From: Sphingobacteriales bacterium | Lineage (GTDB): Bacteria > Bacteroidota > Bacteroidia > Sphingobacteriales > Sphingobacteriaceae | Direction of reading: 5' to 3' | Length of the DNA stretch: 64,000 bases | NCBI GenBank assembly: GCA_028288165.1 | Contig: JAQBOG010000024.1 | Span: forward strand, 1 to 64,000 | Shown: positions 18,701 through 27,905 of the stretch, one piece after another | Layout of the letters: each line of letters opens with the position of its first letter | How positions within the stretch are numbered: the stretch's first letter is position 1 | Program-made: the position numbers and the translations under genes | Notes under the pieces: model-generated | What the model was told of the DNA's origin: nothing | Seen by the model: the letters and a program-made list of their open reading frames with translations, nothing else | Databases searched by the model: none

Positions 18701-20368
18701 TGCTGGATTTAAGTTAACACCTCCAGCAAAGTCAAGCTTAATATTTCGATCATTTACCTTGATACGGCCATCAAACAGCTTTTTATTGAAAATGCCATTT
18801 ATTGCGATATTTTGATAACGATATCCTTTAAAATCGAAGTAGGTGATGGTACTGGTAATCTGCTCCTGCAGATTGTTCAAATTCATCCCTTTCCCTTTCA
18901 CATTCGCTACAAGAGTAGTCCGCCCAATCTGTGACTGATCTAATAAATTTCCAAGATCGAAATCAAATGCTTTAACAAGACCTGTATAGCTAGGATTTCC
19001 GTTGTTATTTATCTTGAGATTTACATCAGAAACAATTCGCCCTAATTTTGTTTTGAACTCTCCGTAAGCTATAAAATCATTGGTAAAACCAGTAAAACGG
19101 CCTTTGAAGTTAACGTTGCCAAACTTATTTACTATTATAGGTATTAATGATTTTTTCTTGCCTGTAGCTCTGGTAATAATGTAGTCCAGATCTTTCTTGT
19201 TTGTAAAAACCTGTTCGAAATTTAAATCAAGGAACGTTTCCTTGAGATTGGGTAAGCCCTTTATATTAAAATCACCTTTTAGATAGGTTGCCTTTCCTGT
19301 AGTAATCGTTAAATTTCTGGTTTTGATGTTGTTTACATAACCTTGCATGCTGCCACTTAATCGCATGGCGACCTTAGTTTTGCTTAAAGCGGGAACAAAA
19401 TAGGCGATGTCCGACGAGTTAACTCTGGTATTATTGAAGTTGGCTTTTAAATAAACATTGGTGTTAAAGTGATTGAAATCTTTAAACTTATTGTATTTAA
19501 AAACTAAATTGTTTGTTAGGTAAGTATTTTGAGTTTGTAATAGGAGTTGTTTAAACTCCATTTGATTCGAGTCAATGGTAAGCTTTGTCGTTAAATTCTT
19601 TAAATAAAATCCACTTTTTTCCTTAAATGTTAAGTTATTGATATCGGCTTTCGCCAAATGGCTCTTCGTATCAAGGTTTAAGACAGTGGCATTCAAATTT
19701 CTCAGATAGATATCGTTAAAATTGATGCCGTTTATCTTGTTGTTATATTTTAAATGCCTGTATTTAAATGCAATGTTATTTAATACAATTTTATCAAAGG
19801 TAATGTTGTAAGGCTTTTTGCTTTTGGTTGTTGTTGGCTTTGCAACCCCCTTGTCAAAGTAATTTATAATGAAAGAAAAGTTAGAGGAGTTATCTTTATA
19901 TTGTTTTAAATAGAATTTGCCATTGTCCATCTGTATCGTGTTAACAGAAATTACTCTATTTTTAAATGATAACAGATTAAGATTTACCAAAAAATTAGGT
20001 GAATATAGTAAGGTGTCTTTTTGCTGATCTTCGATGTATAAACCTTCAAGTACAACCGATTTAAATGGCTTAATATATAGACCCTTTACTTCAACTTTCG
20101 TTTTAAGTTCTGATGATAGATATTTAGCAGCTTTTTTCGCTATATAGGTTTGTACTGGCTTAAATTGAAGTGACAAAATAAGTGTCGCAATCAGAGTTAA
20201 AAAAGCCAGTGAAGTTATTAGCAGTACCCCTTTTTTCTTCAAAAAGATGATTAATAATATAATATCTATAACTATTAACGGCTTTAAGAATAAAGCTAGA
20301 TAGGATTGTTTAGGGCCAAATAATAAGTAAAAAACAAGTGAAGTAACCACTATTAATAATGTTACCAA
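15779..20368 (-). CDS. TamB-like translocation and assembly module protein
   Basis: A 1529-residue AsmA/TamB-type protein that spans the periplasm. Two N-terminal hydrophobic segments (about 1-18 and 27-67) serve as membrane anchor; the remainder is long repetitive beta structure with Asn-rich strands; the C-terminal 350 residues (GGSIRWTGNPSEAAINLQAVY, the NLIVRRSF block) match the conserved TamB domain. Proteins of this kind help outer-membrane protein assembly or phospholipid transport. The start used is TTG at 20368; no ATG exists upstream in frame, and the frame is open further upstream (a CTG at 20392 would add a basic KITLLRV-type leader). Divergent from tsaD. Confidence 0.88.
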   Translation of the reverse strand: MVTLLIVVTSLVFYLLFGPKQSYLALFLKPLIVIDIILLIIFLKKKGVLLITSLAFLTLIATLILSLQFKPVQTYIAKKAAKYLSSELKTKVEVKGLYIKPFKSVVLEGLYIEDQQKDTLLYSPNFLVNLNLLSFKNRVISVNTIQMDNGKFYLKQYKDNSSNFSFIINYFDKGVAKPTTTKSKKPYNITFDKIVLNNIAFKYRHLKYNNKINGINFNDIYLRNLNATVLNLDTKSHLAKADINNLTFKEKSGFYLKNLTTKLTIDSNQMEFKQLLLQTQNTYLTNNLVFKYNKFKDFNHFNTNVYLKANFNNTRVNSSDIAYFVPALSKTKVAMRLSGSMQGYVNNIKTRNLTITTGKATYLKGDFNIKGLPNLKETFLDLNFEQVFTNKKDLDYIITRATGKKKSLIPIIVNKFGNVNFKGRFTGFTNDFIAYGEFKTKLGRIVSDVNLKINNNGNPSYTGLVKAFDFDLGNLLDQSQIGRTTLVANVKGKGMNLNNLQEQITSTITYFDFKGYRYQNIAINGIFNKKLFDGRIKVNDRNIKLDFAGGVNLNPALPEFHFNSIIRQANLRVLNLSKDTVQIDADFKTNFTGNSLDNIQGQVYISKARLTNTKNSFVVDSVDLSANGIGNNRSLTVKSDILDASIKGKYDLNTLPSYFKTLLKKYIPSMQLKMVTPKAQNFEFTLNIKHFEPISLLFFPDIKIPEQANFSGKFVSLENIATLNGFSKLITYKKIKINNLIIDGSTQPDAMNLFVTSDRVDITDSLYFKNINISNILRNDSLNLNVKLSDKNATNQLDLNGLVEFNAQTFASLSLLPSDVVINRETWKIQEKVKIDFNKGKTYIENFGLFRDNQLLTINGIISTNQEDVLIIGFNKFKLTTFNSLTKGAGITLKGELNGNAEIASTISKTPKVEAEIKIDSLNFNNIAIGDLTLSAAFDNSTKLINVNMDILNQGLKTMDIAGTYNANADQNNLNMDVKMTNNELVIFQPFLKHLVSNLNGKVSADLKITGRLTSPQINGELDLVNAGMTVNFLKTNYKLSDKISVNNSVLKLSNLIIKDSEMHEAIANGTVDLSNPINPTINLTIVAQNLMALNTTAKDNALYYGKAYGTGVFSFEGPTNNMRINIDAKTEEGTVFNIPFNSSATVRDNDFITFVAKDSTLNVKKETSFNGLEMNFKLEVDENSEVNIITDLGKLTGRGKANLDLNITSLGDFEMFGAYQITKGKFSYTAQDYINKIFEISSGGSIRWTGNPSEAAINLQAVYSVRTAIKPLYTAAGRTTDKGITLAEAIMNLNGPLLNPAITFGLNFPADAEVENQLQSYLSDINNTNEQALNLIVRRSFTSGTGGGNIDQINSTLISAGAEIFFNQLNSVISQTFNLTNIDFNIRNFNDASASLRLLNDRLVLTGGVSSRDNNFGKFQDFNVISGNVARDVEALYLLRKDGSLVLRASNRLDNRTLLSPGGFSNNAYINALGLVYRKDFDNFNELFKMLRRKDKEKKEQEDNTLPAKPTAILPSEKNSSIKKSSNK

Positions 20369-20403
20369 TACTCTTAATAATGTTATTTTCAGTAGTTTTT
20401 TGA

Positions 20404-20411
20404 TACTTTTG
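20404..20411 (+). promoter_or_regulatory. -7 promoter element (TACTTTTG) upstream of tsaD
   Basis: TACTTTTG fits TAnnTTTG and lies 32 bases before the TTG start of tsaD in the 75-base divergent gap with the TamB-like gene. A -33 element is not clear. Confidence 0.5.
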
Positions 20412-20443
20412 TATTTTAGTTTTAATAAATTATCTACTCAGCT

Positions 20444-21484
20444 TTGGCAATTATATTAGGAATCGAATCCTCCTGTGATGACACTTCGGCTTCAATTTGC
20501 ATGGATGGCAAAATTTGCTCCAACATAATTGCAAACCAAGATATTCATAATAAATACGGAGGAGTAGTGCCCGAACTCGCTTCACGTGTCCACCAGCAAA
20601 ATATAATTCCAGCCGTTCATCAGGCAATTGCAGATGCAAAAATACACAAAAATGATATTGATGCAGTAGCTTTTACACGCGGACCTGGTCTTTTAGGTTC
20701 ACTAATTGTCGGAACTTCTTTTGCAAAGGGTTTTGCTTTGGCGAATCAGTTGCCGTTAATTGAAGTGAACCACATGCAGGCGCATATTTTGGCCCATTTT
20801 ATTCCAAATGTTTCTGGAAAAGCTGGCAATAAAGAACCTAATTACATCCCGCCTCGCTTTCCATTTTTATGCTTAACGGTTTCTGGTGGTCATACTCAAA
20901 TTGTACTTATCAAAGATTATTTTGATATGGAAATTGTAGGTGAAACCACTGACGACGCTGCTGGAGAGGCTTTCGATAAAACTGCTAAGATTCTCGGCTT
21001 ACCGTATCCTGGAGGACCTTTAATTGATAAGTACGCCCAATTAGGAAATCCGCTTGCTTTTAATTTTCCAGAGCCCCAAATTAAAGATTTAAATTTTAGC
21101 TTCAGCGGATTGAAAACCTCGATTATGTATTTTGTGCGTGATAAACAGAAAATAGATCCGAGCTTTTTAGATACTTATCTGAATGATGTTTGTGCCTCCG
21201 TTCAACATCGTATAGTGACTATTCTTTTAAATAAATTAAAAAAGGCTGCTAAACAATACAATATAACAACCGTGGCAATTGCAGGCGGTGTTTCTGCTAA
21301 TTCTGGTTTACGTTCCGCTTTGCGAAAAACTGCTGATGAAAATAAATGGGATGTTTTTATTCCCGAATTTCAATACTGTACTGATAATGCTGCAATGATT
21401 GCAATTGCGGGTTACTATAAGTATTTAAATAAAGACTTTGTTGGTCAGGATGTTGCCCCACTTGCCCGGATGGCTTTTCGGTAA
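20444..21484 (+). CDS. tsaD: tRNA N6-adenosine threonylcarbamoyltransferase
   Basis: A 346-residue Kae1/YgjD protein that transfers threonylcarbamoyl to A37 of ANN-decoding tRNAs together with TsaB and TsaE (not in this window). Signature GIESSCDDTSAS at the N-terminus, the metal-binding His110-x3-His114 (NHMQAH), LTVSGGHTQI, DDAAGEAFDK and the C-terminal CTDNAAMIA. Full length. The start is TTG at 20444: no ATG is available in frame upstream and the family N-terminus begins there. Cytosolic; no operon partner. Confidence 0.96.
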   Translation: MAIILGIESSCDDTSASICMDGKICSNIIANQDIHNKYGGVVPELASRVHQQNIIPAVHQAIADAKIHKNDIDAVAFTRGPGLLGSLIVGTSFAKGFALANQLPLIEVNHMQAHILAHFIPNVSGKAGNKEPNYIPPRFPFLCLTVSGGHTQIVLIKDYFDMEIVGETTDDAAGEAFDKTAKILGLPYPGGPLIDKYAQLGNPLAFNFPEPQIKDLNFSFSGLKTSIMYFVRDKQKIDPSFLDTYLNDVCASVQHRIVTILLNKLKKAAKQYNITTVAIAGGVSANSGLRSALRKTADENKWDVFIPEFQYCTDNAAMIAIAGYYKYLNKDFVGQDVAPLARMAFR

Positions 21485-21633
21485 AGTAAATACTTGTTTG
21501 ACTTTCAAATACCTGAATTCTATTTATAATATCTCAAATTAGTCCTGTTTAACAACCGTCTACAGATCCTAAAAATAGGCATTCGTTAAAATAATGCTAT
21601 TTCATTTACGTTGAATAATTGAAACGGAATAGT

Positions 21634-22179
21634 ATGAAACAGATTTTATTTTTAAGCTTTTTTGTAGTTCTTTTCAAGTTGGGATTTTCGCAAGGCGATG
21701 TAAAAAATTCCAAGGCGGAGAAGAGCAAAAAAACAACTGAATTATCATTAAGTAAAGAGCAGGCTCAGGTGGTAGATATACCAGATTCAAGTAAGTTAAC
21801 TAAAACCGTTCAAATGGTTAAAGTAGCTGAAGTGAATAATTACCCTGATCCTTGTAGAGTAATTGAAATTAGTACTCATTTAAAACTTACTCCAGCTCAA
21901 TTAAGTAAGTTAACCACTATAAAATCCTCTCTAGAGTTTAAGGCAAAGGAAATGGATGGATTTATAAACCAGCAAGAAAAGAAGCTCAATGATCTCTTTG
22001 CCTCAGGTAAAGCAGAAGAGGGTTCAATTATTTATTATACCAACAAGTTAGGGCTTTATGAAGGTGAATTAAGAAATGCATATTTGCAGGCCCATCTTAA
22101 AACACGCTATGTTTTGACCCCTGCTCAATTAAAGAAATATAATCAGTTGGAGAGTTCCACTAAAAAATCTAACAATTGA
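21634..22179 (+). CDS. Small secreted protein with LTPAQ repeats (Spy/CpxP-like pattern)
   Basis: A 181-residue protein with an N-terminal signal peptide ending near LGFSQ. The mature part holds two LTPAQL motifs (in LKLTPAQLSKL and YVLTPAQLKKY) framing a helical Lys/Glu-rich stretch, a pattern like the LTxxQ motifs of periplasmic Spy/CpxP chaperones, although family membership is not certain. ATG at 21634 is preferred over a TTG 15 bases upstream because the signal peptide starts at MKQILFLSFF. Function unknown; it lies 42 bases before accA but the two products look unrelated. Confidence 0.7.
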   Translation: MKQILFLSFFVVLFKLGFSQGDVKNSKAEKSKKTTELSLSKEQAQVVDIPDSSKLTKTVQMVKVAEVNNYPDPCRVIEISTHLKLTPAQLSKLTTIKSSLEFKAKEMDGFINQQEKKLNDLFASGKAEEGSIIYYTNKLGLYEGELRNAYLQAHLKTRYVLTPAQLKKYNQLESSTKKSNN

Positions 22180-22221
22180 TATGTTAAAATGCCTAATTTA
22201 GCCGCCCATTAATTTGAAAGA

Positions 22222-23175
22222 ATGAATACATCATTTGATTTTGAAAAACCCATTGCTGATCTTCAATCGCAGATTGAGAAAGTTAAGCAAGTTGCAGATA
22301 AAACTAAAGTTGATGTTTCTGGTACATTGGCAGAATTAGAGGCTCAGATTAATACTGCTAAACACGATGTTTACTCTAATCTTACCCGCTGGCAAGAAGT
22401 TCAGTTATCTCGTCACCCAGACCGCCCACAAACATTAGACTATATTTCATTAATTTCTGAGGATTTTATTGAAATGCATGGCGACCGAACCGTTCGTGAT
22501 GATAAAGCAATTATTGGTGGTTTTGCAACAATCGGCGGGCAAACCGTCATGATTATTGGCCATCAAAAAGGTAAAAACACTAAAGAACGTCAGTATCGTA
22601 ATTTCGGGATGGCGAATCCAGAAGGATATCGTAAAGCATTGCGCTTAATGAAACTGGCTGAAAAGTTCAATAAACCGGTAATCTCATTTATTGATACCAT
22701 GGGAGCTTTTCCAGGTCTTGAAGCAGAAGAAAGAGGTCAGGGTGAAGCCATTGCTAGAAATCTTCTGGAAATGTCTGTACTTAAAGTTCCTATTCTTTGT
22801 TTTGTGATTGGCGAAGGTGCTTCTGGTGGTGCTTTAGGTATTGGCATAGGCGACAAAGTCTATATGCTGGAACACACTTGGTATTCAGTGATTTCTCCGG
22901 AGTCATGCTCCTCTATTTTATGGAGAAGCTGGGATTTTAAAGAGCGTGCCGCAGAATGCTTAAAACCTACTGCCACCGATATGTTCAATAACAAGCTTAT
23001 TGATGGGATTATTAAAGAACCTCTCGGCGGAGCACACCATAATGTAGAAGAAATTGCTCAGACTATTAAAGATCAAATCATAAAAGATCTTGAAGAATTA
23101 AAAAGCCTAGAAATAGATCAGGTAGTAAATAATCGAATAGAGAAATTCTGTGCAATGGGTGTTGTTTCAGAATAA
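22222..23175 (+). CDS. accA: Acetyl-CoA carboxylase carboxyltransferase subunit alpha
   Basis: A 317-residue cytosolic subunit which, with AccD, moves the carboxyl group from biotin to acetyl-CoA to give malonyl-CoA for fatty acid synthesis. The N-terminal coiled coil ([19 protein letters not shown]) is followed by [45 protein letters not shown] and [15 protein letters not shown], all family hallmarks. Full length. accD, accB and accC are not nearby. Its transcript runs towards a dispersed repeat and a shared terminator. Confidence 0.97.
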   Translation: MNTSFDFEKPIADLQSQIEKVKQVADKTKVDVSGTLAELEAQINTAKHDVYSNLTRWQEVQLSRHPDRPQTLDYISLISEDFIEMHGDRTVRDDKAIIGGFATIGGQTVMIIGHQKGKNTKERQYRNFGMANPEGYRKALRLMKLAEKFNKPVISFIDTMGAFPGLEAEERGQGEAIARNLLEMSVLKVPILCFVIGEGASGGALGIGIGDKVYMLEHTWYSVISPESCSSILWRSWDFKERAAECLKPTATDMFNNKLIDGIIKEPLGGAHHNVEEIAQTIKDQIIKDLEELKSLEIDQVVNNRIEKFCAMGVVSE

Positions 23176-23220
23176 TTCTATAACAATTTTACCTGAATCG
23201 TATGGAGCTTAAATTAGTGT

Positions 23221-23329
23221 TTTGGGCGTTCGGGCGGGCTTTTCGTTACAATCTTTTTGCCCTTTATCATGAGCCTGTTAAGGAGGCAAAAAGGATTTTC
23301 TCTTCAATCCCTAACGCAAAACCTAGCAA
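23221..23329 (+). repeat. Dispersed palindromic intergenic repeat, copy A
   Basis: Starts TTTGGGCGTTCGGGCGGG, contains the inner inverted pair CTTTTTGCC / GGCAAAAAG and ends CAATCCCTAACGCAAAAC plus CTAGCAA. The outer GCGTTCGGG and CCCTAACGC pair with one mismatch, so the whole can fold into a long hairpin. It lies between the convergent accA and DUF2723 genes. Copy D (62274-62370, opposite strand) is nearly identical at both ends; copies B and C are more diverged. Confidence 0.9.
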
Positions 23330-23378
23330 ACGTCATAAAATGCCTTTCCATATCCATTTTTAAGATTGAAACAGGATA

Positions 23379-23425
23379 AAAATAAAACGGGGCTTGCATA
23401 CGTCATGCAAGCCCCGTTTTATTTT
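23379..23425. terminator. Bidirectional terminator between accA and the DUF2723 gene
   Basis: Stem AAAACGGGGCTTGCAT / ATGCAAGCCCCGTTTT with a five-base loop, flanked by A-rich and T-rich ends, so it can stop transcription from both convergent genes. Confidence 0.93.
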
Positions 23426-23438
23426 ATCTGTTCAACAA

Positions 23439-26400
23439 TTACCTCTCTCCAGAAAACTTAGATTCTAAAGCTTTGAATTTATTTTGCAACTTCATGTTTA
23501 ATGCAGTTTGTGTATTTTCTCCACTGATCTTTATCAATTCGTTCAAAATAGACATACCAAGTTGGATATCAGAACCGTTCAATTTCTCTTTCGTTTGATT
23601 GATAGAATGCATATAGTTCAGTTCATTCTCAATATAATTTGCAGTATTTTCTACCATCTGATTCGCTTTAGAAGTTTCTTTCAGCTTGTATAGTAAATCA
23701 GCAAGGTAAAACTTACGGATTGTAAAATTTAAAGAGAAGTTCCTTTCTGGAATTGCATTAAGACACGTATTAAGCGCTTTTTTGGCTTCTTCTGTGCGAC
23801 CTTCTTTGTATAAACGTTCAGCTAAAACATTAAAATTGTTTACAATCTGAGCAATCATTCTAACAGATTCAGGATCAAGGTATGAAGCATTTTTCATATT
23901 CCCCCATTTGAATTTGTTTACCATGTTATTGTACATAGCATCGGTATTAATTAACTCTTGCCGTTGAGTGGTACTATCAGCTACCGGCGGTTTTAATGGA
24001 AGTAACCTTTGAGCAAAGCCCTCATTGTAGAGGTAATTATCAAGGCCGATATAATTGTCTGAAGGAACAGTTATCGCAAAATACACTGGTCGTTTCCAGT
24101 TATTATGAGCCAAAATGTCAAACATGGCCAACTCCGTTTTTGTCACATAGTTTTTATTGTATTTCCATTCTAAAGCCGGAACAATCTGATCTGCTTTTGA
24201 TGCATCTACCGTTTTAGTTGAGATGATAGTTTTTGGATCAATGGTGATTTTTAAGTTCTTTGACGGAAGGTAGTTTTCCTTTGAACCATCCTGGTAAGTT
24301 GCTTTATCGGCATCATTGTCAGAAACTAAAACTTCGAATAAATCCTTTAGTTCAACTGACCCAGAATATTGTTCATCCTGATAGCCAAGTACATCCCGAA
24401 CACCGGTAACATATTTCTCATCAGCCATCGAGATTGGTAATGGTTCGGACTCATTAACCTTTTGCTTCATTTGGCGGATATACCAATCAGTACCCAATAA
24501 ACTTAAGTTCACAATACGAACATCAGGGCGTACATTCTCGACTTCCTGGACGTACCAAAGAGGGTAAGTATCATTATCGCCATAGGTGAACAAGATCGCA
24601 TTTGGCGCACATGATTCCAGATAATCTGTAGCCATATCTCGTACTGTATATTTAGTTGAGCGGTTGTGATCATCCCAACCTTCTTTACCCATTAATGTTG
24701 GAGCAGCAAGCAATCCAACACCAGTTGCTAATATCCCGGCATTAGTAGGGTTTAATTTATTTTTAAGGAAGTCCGCAATTCCGGCCACACCTAATCCTAT
24801 CCAAATAGCAAAGGCGTAAAATGATCCGGAATAGGCATAATCACGCTCACGGGGTTGAAGTGGTGTTTGATTTAAATACAATAGAATCGCAATTCCTGTA
24901 AAGAAAAATAGTAATCCTACAATACCAGCGTCTTTCTGGTTACGTTTGAAATGCCAAAATGCACCAATAATTCCTAAAATGAATGGAAGGAAGTAGAAAC
25001 GGTTATAAGCTTTATTTTGCACAATAGAATCAGGTAAATCAGATTGTGCTCCTAAACGTAATGCGTCAAGAGGCTTTATTCCACTTAACCAATTGCCTCG
25101 CACATAATCACCGTGGCCCTGCTCATCATTTTGTCGGCCAATGAAATTCCATGCAAAATATCTGGCGTACATAAAGCCTGTTTGATAACTAAATAGAAAA
25201 CCAATGTTATCTAGAATGGTAGGTGATTGACCTTCGCTCATCCCCATCCAATCCCTATAAAAACCTACGTGTTGCGGATCATCACTATACATACGAGGCA
25301 ACAAAGTATTGCGATCGTACACACGCTCAAACTTTTTGCCTGATATCTCATACTTATCTTTTCCCTTACGGTAAATGTTATCTCCCTGTTTAGTTTCAAC
25401 GGGCTTAGAATCAAAGTATTGACCGTAAAGCAAAGGCCTGTCGCCATATTGCTCTCTGTTCACATAACTCAATAACGAGAATGCATTATCAGGGTCGCTA
25501 TTGTTTAAGGTAGGATCTGCTTTCGCACGAATTACAATCATCGCATAAGAGCCATATCCAAAAATGATGAATACAATACTCGTTAAGGCCAAATTCAAAG
25601 TTCTGCGCTTACTCCTTATTTTAACTACATATTCTAGGATAGCCAGGATTATGATACTCATAACAAGTCCACCAAAATATCCACCAATGGTCATTAACAG
25701 AATAAAGGAAGCAACAGATATGATTAAGCTGTTTCGATCTCCCTTAAAGGAATAGATTATTCCAAATGTTAAACATACAACTACAAGAATTCCGAAGAAA
25801 ATAACCCCTGTTCCGAAGCTCAAACCAAAAGTATTTACAAAAAGTAAATCAGAATAAGCAGCAAACTTTATTAAATATTGTACTACCCCGTATTGTATGA
25901 AAGCCAAGATGATGGTTCCCATTAATAGCGCTAATAAGGTGCCTCCAGCGGTGAGATTTTTATTTCGGCGGAAATAATACACTAATGCAATAGCTGGAAT
26001 GGCTAATAAGTTAAGTAGATGGACACCAATGGAAAGCCCCATAACGTATGCTATGAAAATTAGCCATCTGTCAGAATAAGGTTCATCTGCATGCTCGTCC
26101 CATTTTAAAATTGCCCAAAAAACGATAGCGGTACATAAAGAAGACATTGCATATACCTCTGATTCAACTGCGGAAAACCAAAAAGAATCTGAAAATGTAT
26201 AAGCTAAAGCTCCTACAAGTCCTGATCCCATAATGACGATTAACTTGGATGTAGTTAATTCTTCACCAGTTTTTAATAAAACCTTTTTAACAAGTGCCGT
26301 AATTGTCCAGAATAAAAATAGAATAGTTGCTGCACTTGATAATGCTGATCCAACATTCATCCAATAGGCTATTTTCGTTACATTGTTGCCTGCCAATAAA

Positions 26401-26591
26401 GAAAATACCTTTTCAATCATTAAAAATAATGGTGCACCTGGCTGATGTACAACTTGCAATTTATAGGCAGCAGAGATAAATTCACCGCAATCCCAAAAGC
26501 TGGCAGTAGGCTCCAGTGTTAGTATATAAGTAATCGAGGCTATTATAAATGTAAGCCAGCCGAGTGCATTATTAGTTCTTTTATAATTCAT
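23439..26591 (-). CDS. DUF2723 membrane protein (TMEM260-like, probable GT-C O-mannosyltransferase family) with TPR-like C-terminus
   Basis: A 1050-residue polytopic protein. About a dozen hydrophobic segments lie in residues 10-370 and 540-660; the first loop holds EPTASFWDCGEFISAAYKL with the acidic pair Asp34/Glu37 typical of the family, whose eukaryotic member TMEM260 is a protein O-mannosyltransferase. The soluble C-terminal third ends in helical repeats resembling TPRs (about 920-1030). In Bacteroidota such proteins are candidates for transferring sugars to periplasmic proteins, but no enzymatic role is shown by the sequence. Monocistronic; ends at a terminator shared with accA. Confidence 0.85.
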   Translation of the reverse strand: MNYKRTNNALGWLTFIIASITYILTLEPTASFWDCGEFISAAYKLQVVHQPGAPLFLMIEKVFSLLAGNNVTKIAYWMNVGSALSSAATILFLFWTITALVKKVLLKTGEELTTSKLIVIMGSGLVGALAYTFSDSFWFSAVESEVYAMSSLCTAIVFWAILKWDEHADEPYSDRWLIFIAYVMGLSIGVHLLNLLAIPAIALVYYFRRNKNLTAGGTLLALLMGTIILAFIQYGVVQYLIKFAAYSDLLFVNTFGLSFGTGVIFFGILVVVCLTFGIIYSFKGDRNSLIISVASFILLMTIGGYFGGLVMSIIILAILEYVVKIRSKRRTLNLALTSIVFIIFGYGSYAMIVIRAKADPTLNNSDPDNAFSLLSYVNREQYGDRPLLYGQYFDSKPVETKQGDNIYRKGKDKYEISGKKFERVYDRNTLLPRMYSDDPQHVGFYRDWMGMSEGQSPTILDNIGFLFSYQTGFMYARYFAWNFIGRQNDEQGHGDYVRGNWLSGIKPLDALRLGAQSDLPDSIVQNKAYNRFYFLPFILGIIGAFWHFKRNQKDAGIVGLLFFFTGIAILLYLNQTPLQPRERDYAYSGSFYAFAIWIGLGVAGIADFLKNKLNPTNAGILATGVGLLAAPTLMGKEGWDDHNRSTKYTVRDMATDYLESCAPNAILFTYGDNDTYPLWYVQEVENVRPDVRIVNLSLLGTDWYIRQMKQKVNESEPLPISMADEKYVTGVRDVLGYQDEQYSGSVELKDLFEVLVSDNDADKATYQDGSKENYLPSKNLKITIDPKTIISTKTVDASKADQIVPALEWKYNKNYVTKTELAMFDILAHNNWKRPVYFAITVPSDNYIGLDNYLYNEGFAQRLLPLKPPVADSTTQRQELINTDAMYNNMVNKFKWGNMKNASYLDPESVRMIAQIVNNFNVLAERLYKEGRTEEAKKALNTCLNAIPERNFSLNFTIRKFYLADLLYKLKETSKANQMVENTANYIENELNYMHSINQTKEKLNGSDIQLGMSILNELIKISGENTQTALNMKLQNKFKALESKFSGER

Positions 26592-26719
26592 CTTTATTTA
26601 GAGTTCAGAATATTGGCCGAAAATACAGAATTTATTATTATCACCATAAGCGGAAATTGGCTTTAACAATATTTAACGATGGCTAAATTCATTTAAATTG
26701 AATTAATTTAAATTTGCTC

Positions 26720-26750
26720 TTGCAGTTTAATAGATATACTTCTATATTTG
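26720..26750 (+). promoter_or_regulatory. Promoter of tRNA-Gln (-33 TTG, -7 TATATTTG)
   Basis: TTG at 26720-26722, twenty bases, then TATATTTG at 26743-26750: the best full match to the Bacteroidota sigma-A promoter in the window. Predicted start about 26754, giving a leader of about 32 bases before the tRNA. The same -7 octamer serves tRNA-Met. Confidence 0.75.
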
Positions 26751-26786
26751 CATTCCGTTTCAAAAGGGATATCTTTTGTAAGGAAT

Positions 26787-26857
26787 TGCCCGATAGTATA
26801 AAGGTAGTACGACTGTTTTTGGTGCAGTTTGTCCAGGTTCGAATCCTGGTCGGGCAA
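26787..26857 (+). tRNA. tRNA-Gln (anticodon TTG)
   Basis: A 71-base cloverleaf: acceptor TGCCCGA/TCGGGCA, short D arm GTATAAAGGTAGTAC, anticodon arm ACTGTTTTTGGTGCAGT with TTG at 34-36, T arm with GGTTCGAATCC. Discriminator A; CCA not encoded. The U1-A72 pair and the small D loop are normal for bacterial tRNA-Gln. Confidence 0.95.
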
Positions 26858-26871
26858 CTTAAAGAATAATT

Positions 26872-26906
26872 ATTCGGATTGCATTCATGTAATCCGAATT
26901 CTTTTT
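26872..26906 (+). terminator. Terminator after tRNA-Gln
   Basis: Stem ATTCGGATT / AATCCGAAT followed by TTCTTTTT. It lies 14 bases past the tRNA and just before prs. Confidence 0.85.
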
Positions 26907-26931
26907 AAAGCCTTTTTATTATTCCTTTTAC

Positions 26932-27873
26932 ATGCCCTTATCCTTCAATCCAATAAAGTTATTTGCCGGATCCGGAACTACAGTTTTAGCCGCTAATATA
27001 GCTCGAGCCTATGGAAAAGAATTAGGTGATGTAGTAATCTCACGCTTTAGTGATGGAGAAATACAGCCTTCTTTCAACGAAACAGTTCGAGGATGTGATG
27101 TATTCCTAATACAATCAACCAACCAGCCTAGCGATAATTTATTCGAACTTTTATTAATGACAGATGCAGCCAAAAGGGCATCAGCACATTATATAACAGT
27201 TGTTATACCTTATTTTGGGATGGCCAGACAGGATAGAAAAGATAAGCCGAGAGTTGCAATTGGTGCAAAATTAATGGCAAATCTGATCACCGCATCGGGA
27301 GCCCACCGCATTATGACGATGGATTTGCATGCTGCTCAAATTCAAGGTTTTTTTGATATTCCTGTTGATCATCTGGATGCATCAATCATTTTTGTACCTC
27401 ATATCAAATCATTAAATCTTCCGAACTTAACCATTGCATCACCGGATATGGGTGGTTCTTATCGGGCAAGAACGTTTGCAAAGTTTTTCAACGCCGAAGT
27501 TGTGATTTGTGATAAGCGCCGTAAAAGAGCAAATGAAATCGAATCAATGTCGATTATCGGAGACGTTACTGGCAGAGATGTGGTATTAATAGATGATATC
27601 TGCGATACGGCTGGAACTCTGGCAAAAGCTGCAAGCTTAATTATGGAAAATGGTGCTAACAGTGTAAGAGCGGTTTGTACCCATCCTGTATTATCTGGTA
27701 AAGCTTACGAAATCGTTGCAAACTCGGCATTGGCAGAACTAATTGTTACAGACACCATTCCTCTAAAACAAGAGAGTGAAAAGATAAAAGTGCTTTCAAC
27801 GGCTGATTTATTTGCAAAAGCTATTGCTAATGTAAATGAGCATGCATCAATAAGTGCCCTGTTTAATGTATAA
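26932..27873 (+). CDS. prs: Ribose-phosphate pyrophosphokinase
   Basis: A 313-residue cytosolic enzyme making PRPP from ribose 5-phosphate and ATP, for nucleotide, histidine and NAD synthesis. Seen: FSDGEIQPSFNETVRG, ATP-site PYFGMARQDRKDKPR, DLHAAQIQGFFDIPVDHL and the PRPP loop VVLIDDICDTAGTL. Length matches class I enzymes. Start ATG 26932 fits the family N-terminus (KLFAGSGT appears within ten residues). Followed after 32 bases by rplY, an arrangement in which the two are commonly linked. Confidence 0.97.
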   Translation: MPLSFNPIKLFAGSGTTVLAANIARAYGKELGDVVISRFSDGEIQPSFNETVRGCDVFLIQSTNQPSDNLFELLLMTDAAKRASAHYITVVIPYFGMARQDRKDKPRVAIGAKLMANLITASGAHRIMTMDLHAAQIQGFFDIPVDHLDASIIFVPHIKSLNLPNLTIASPDMGGSYRARTFAKFFNAEVVICDKRRKRANEIESMSIIGDVTGRDVVLIDDICDTAGTLAKAASLIMENGANSVRAVCTHPVLSGKAYEIVANSALAELIVTDTIPLKQESEKIKVLSTADLFAKAIANVNEHASISALFNV

Positions 27874-27905
27874 ACAGAATAAATAAACAATAATTAAATA
27901 ACAAA

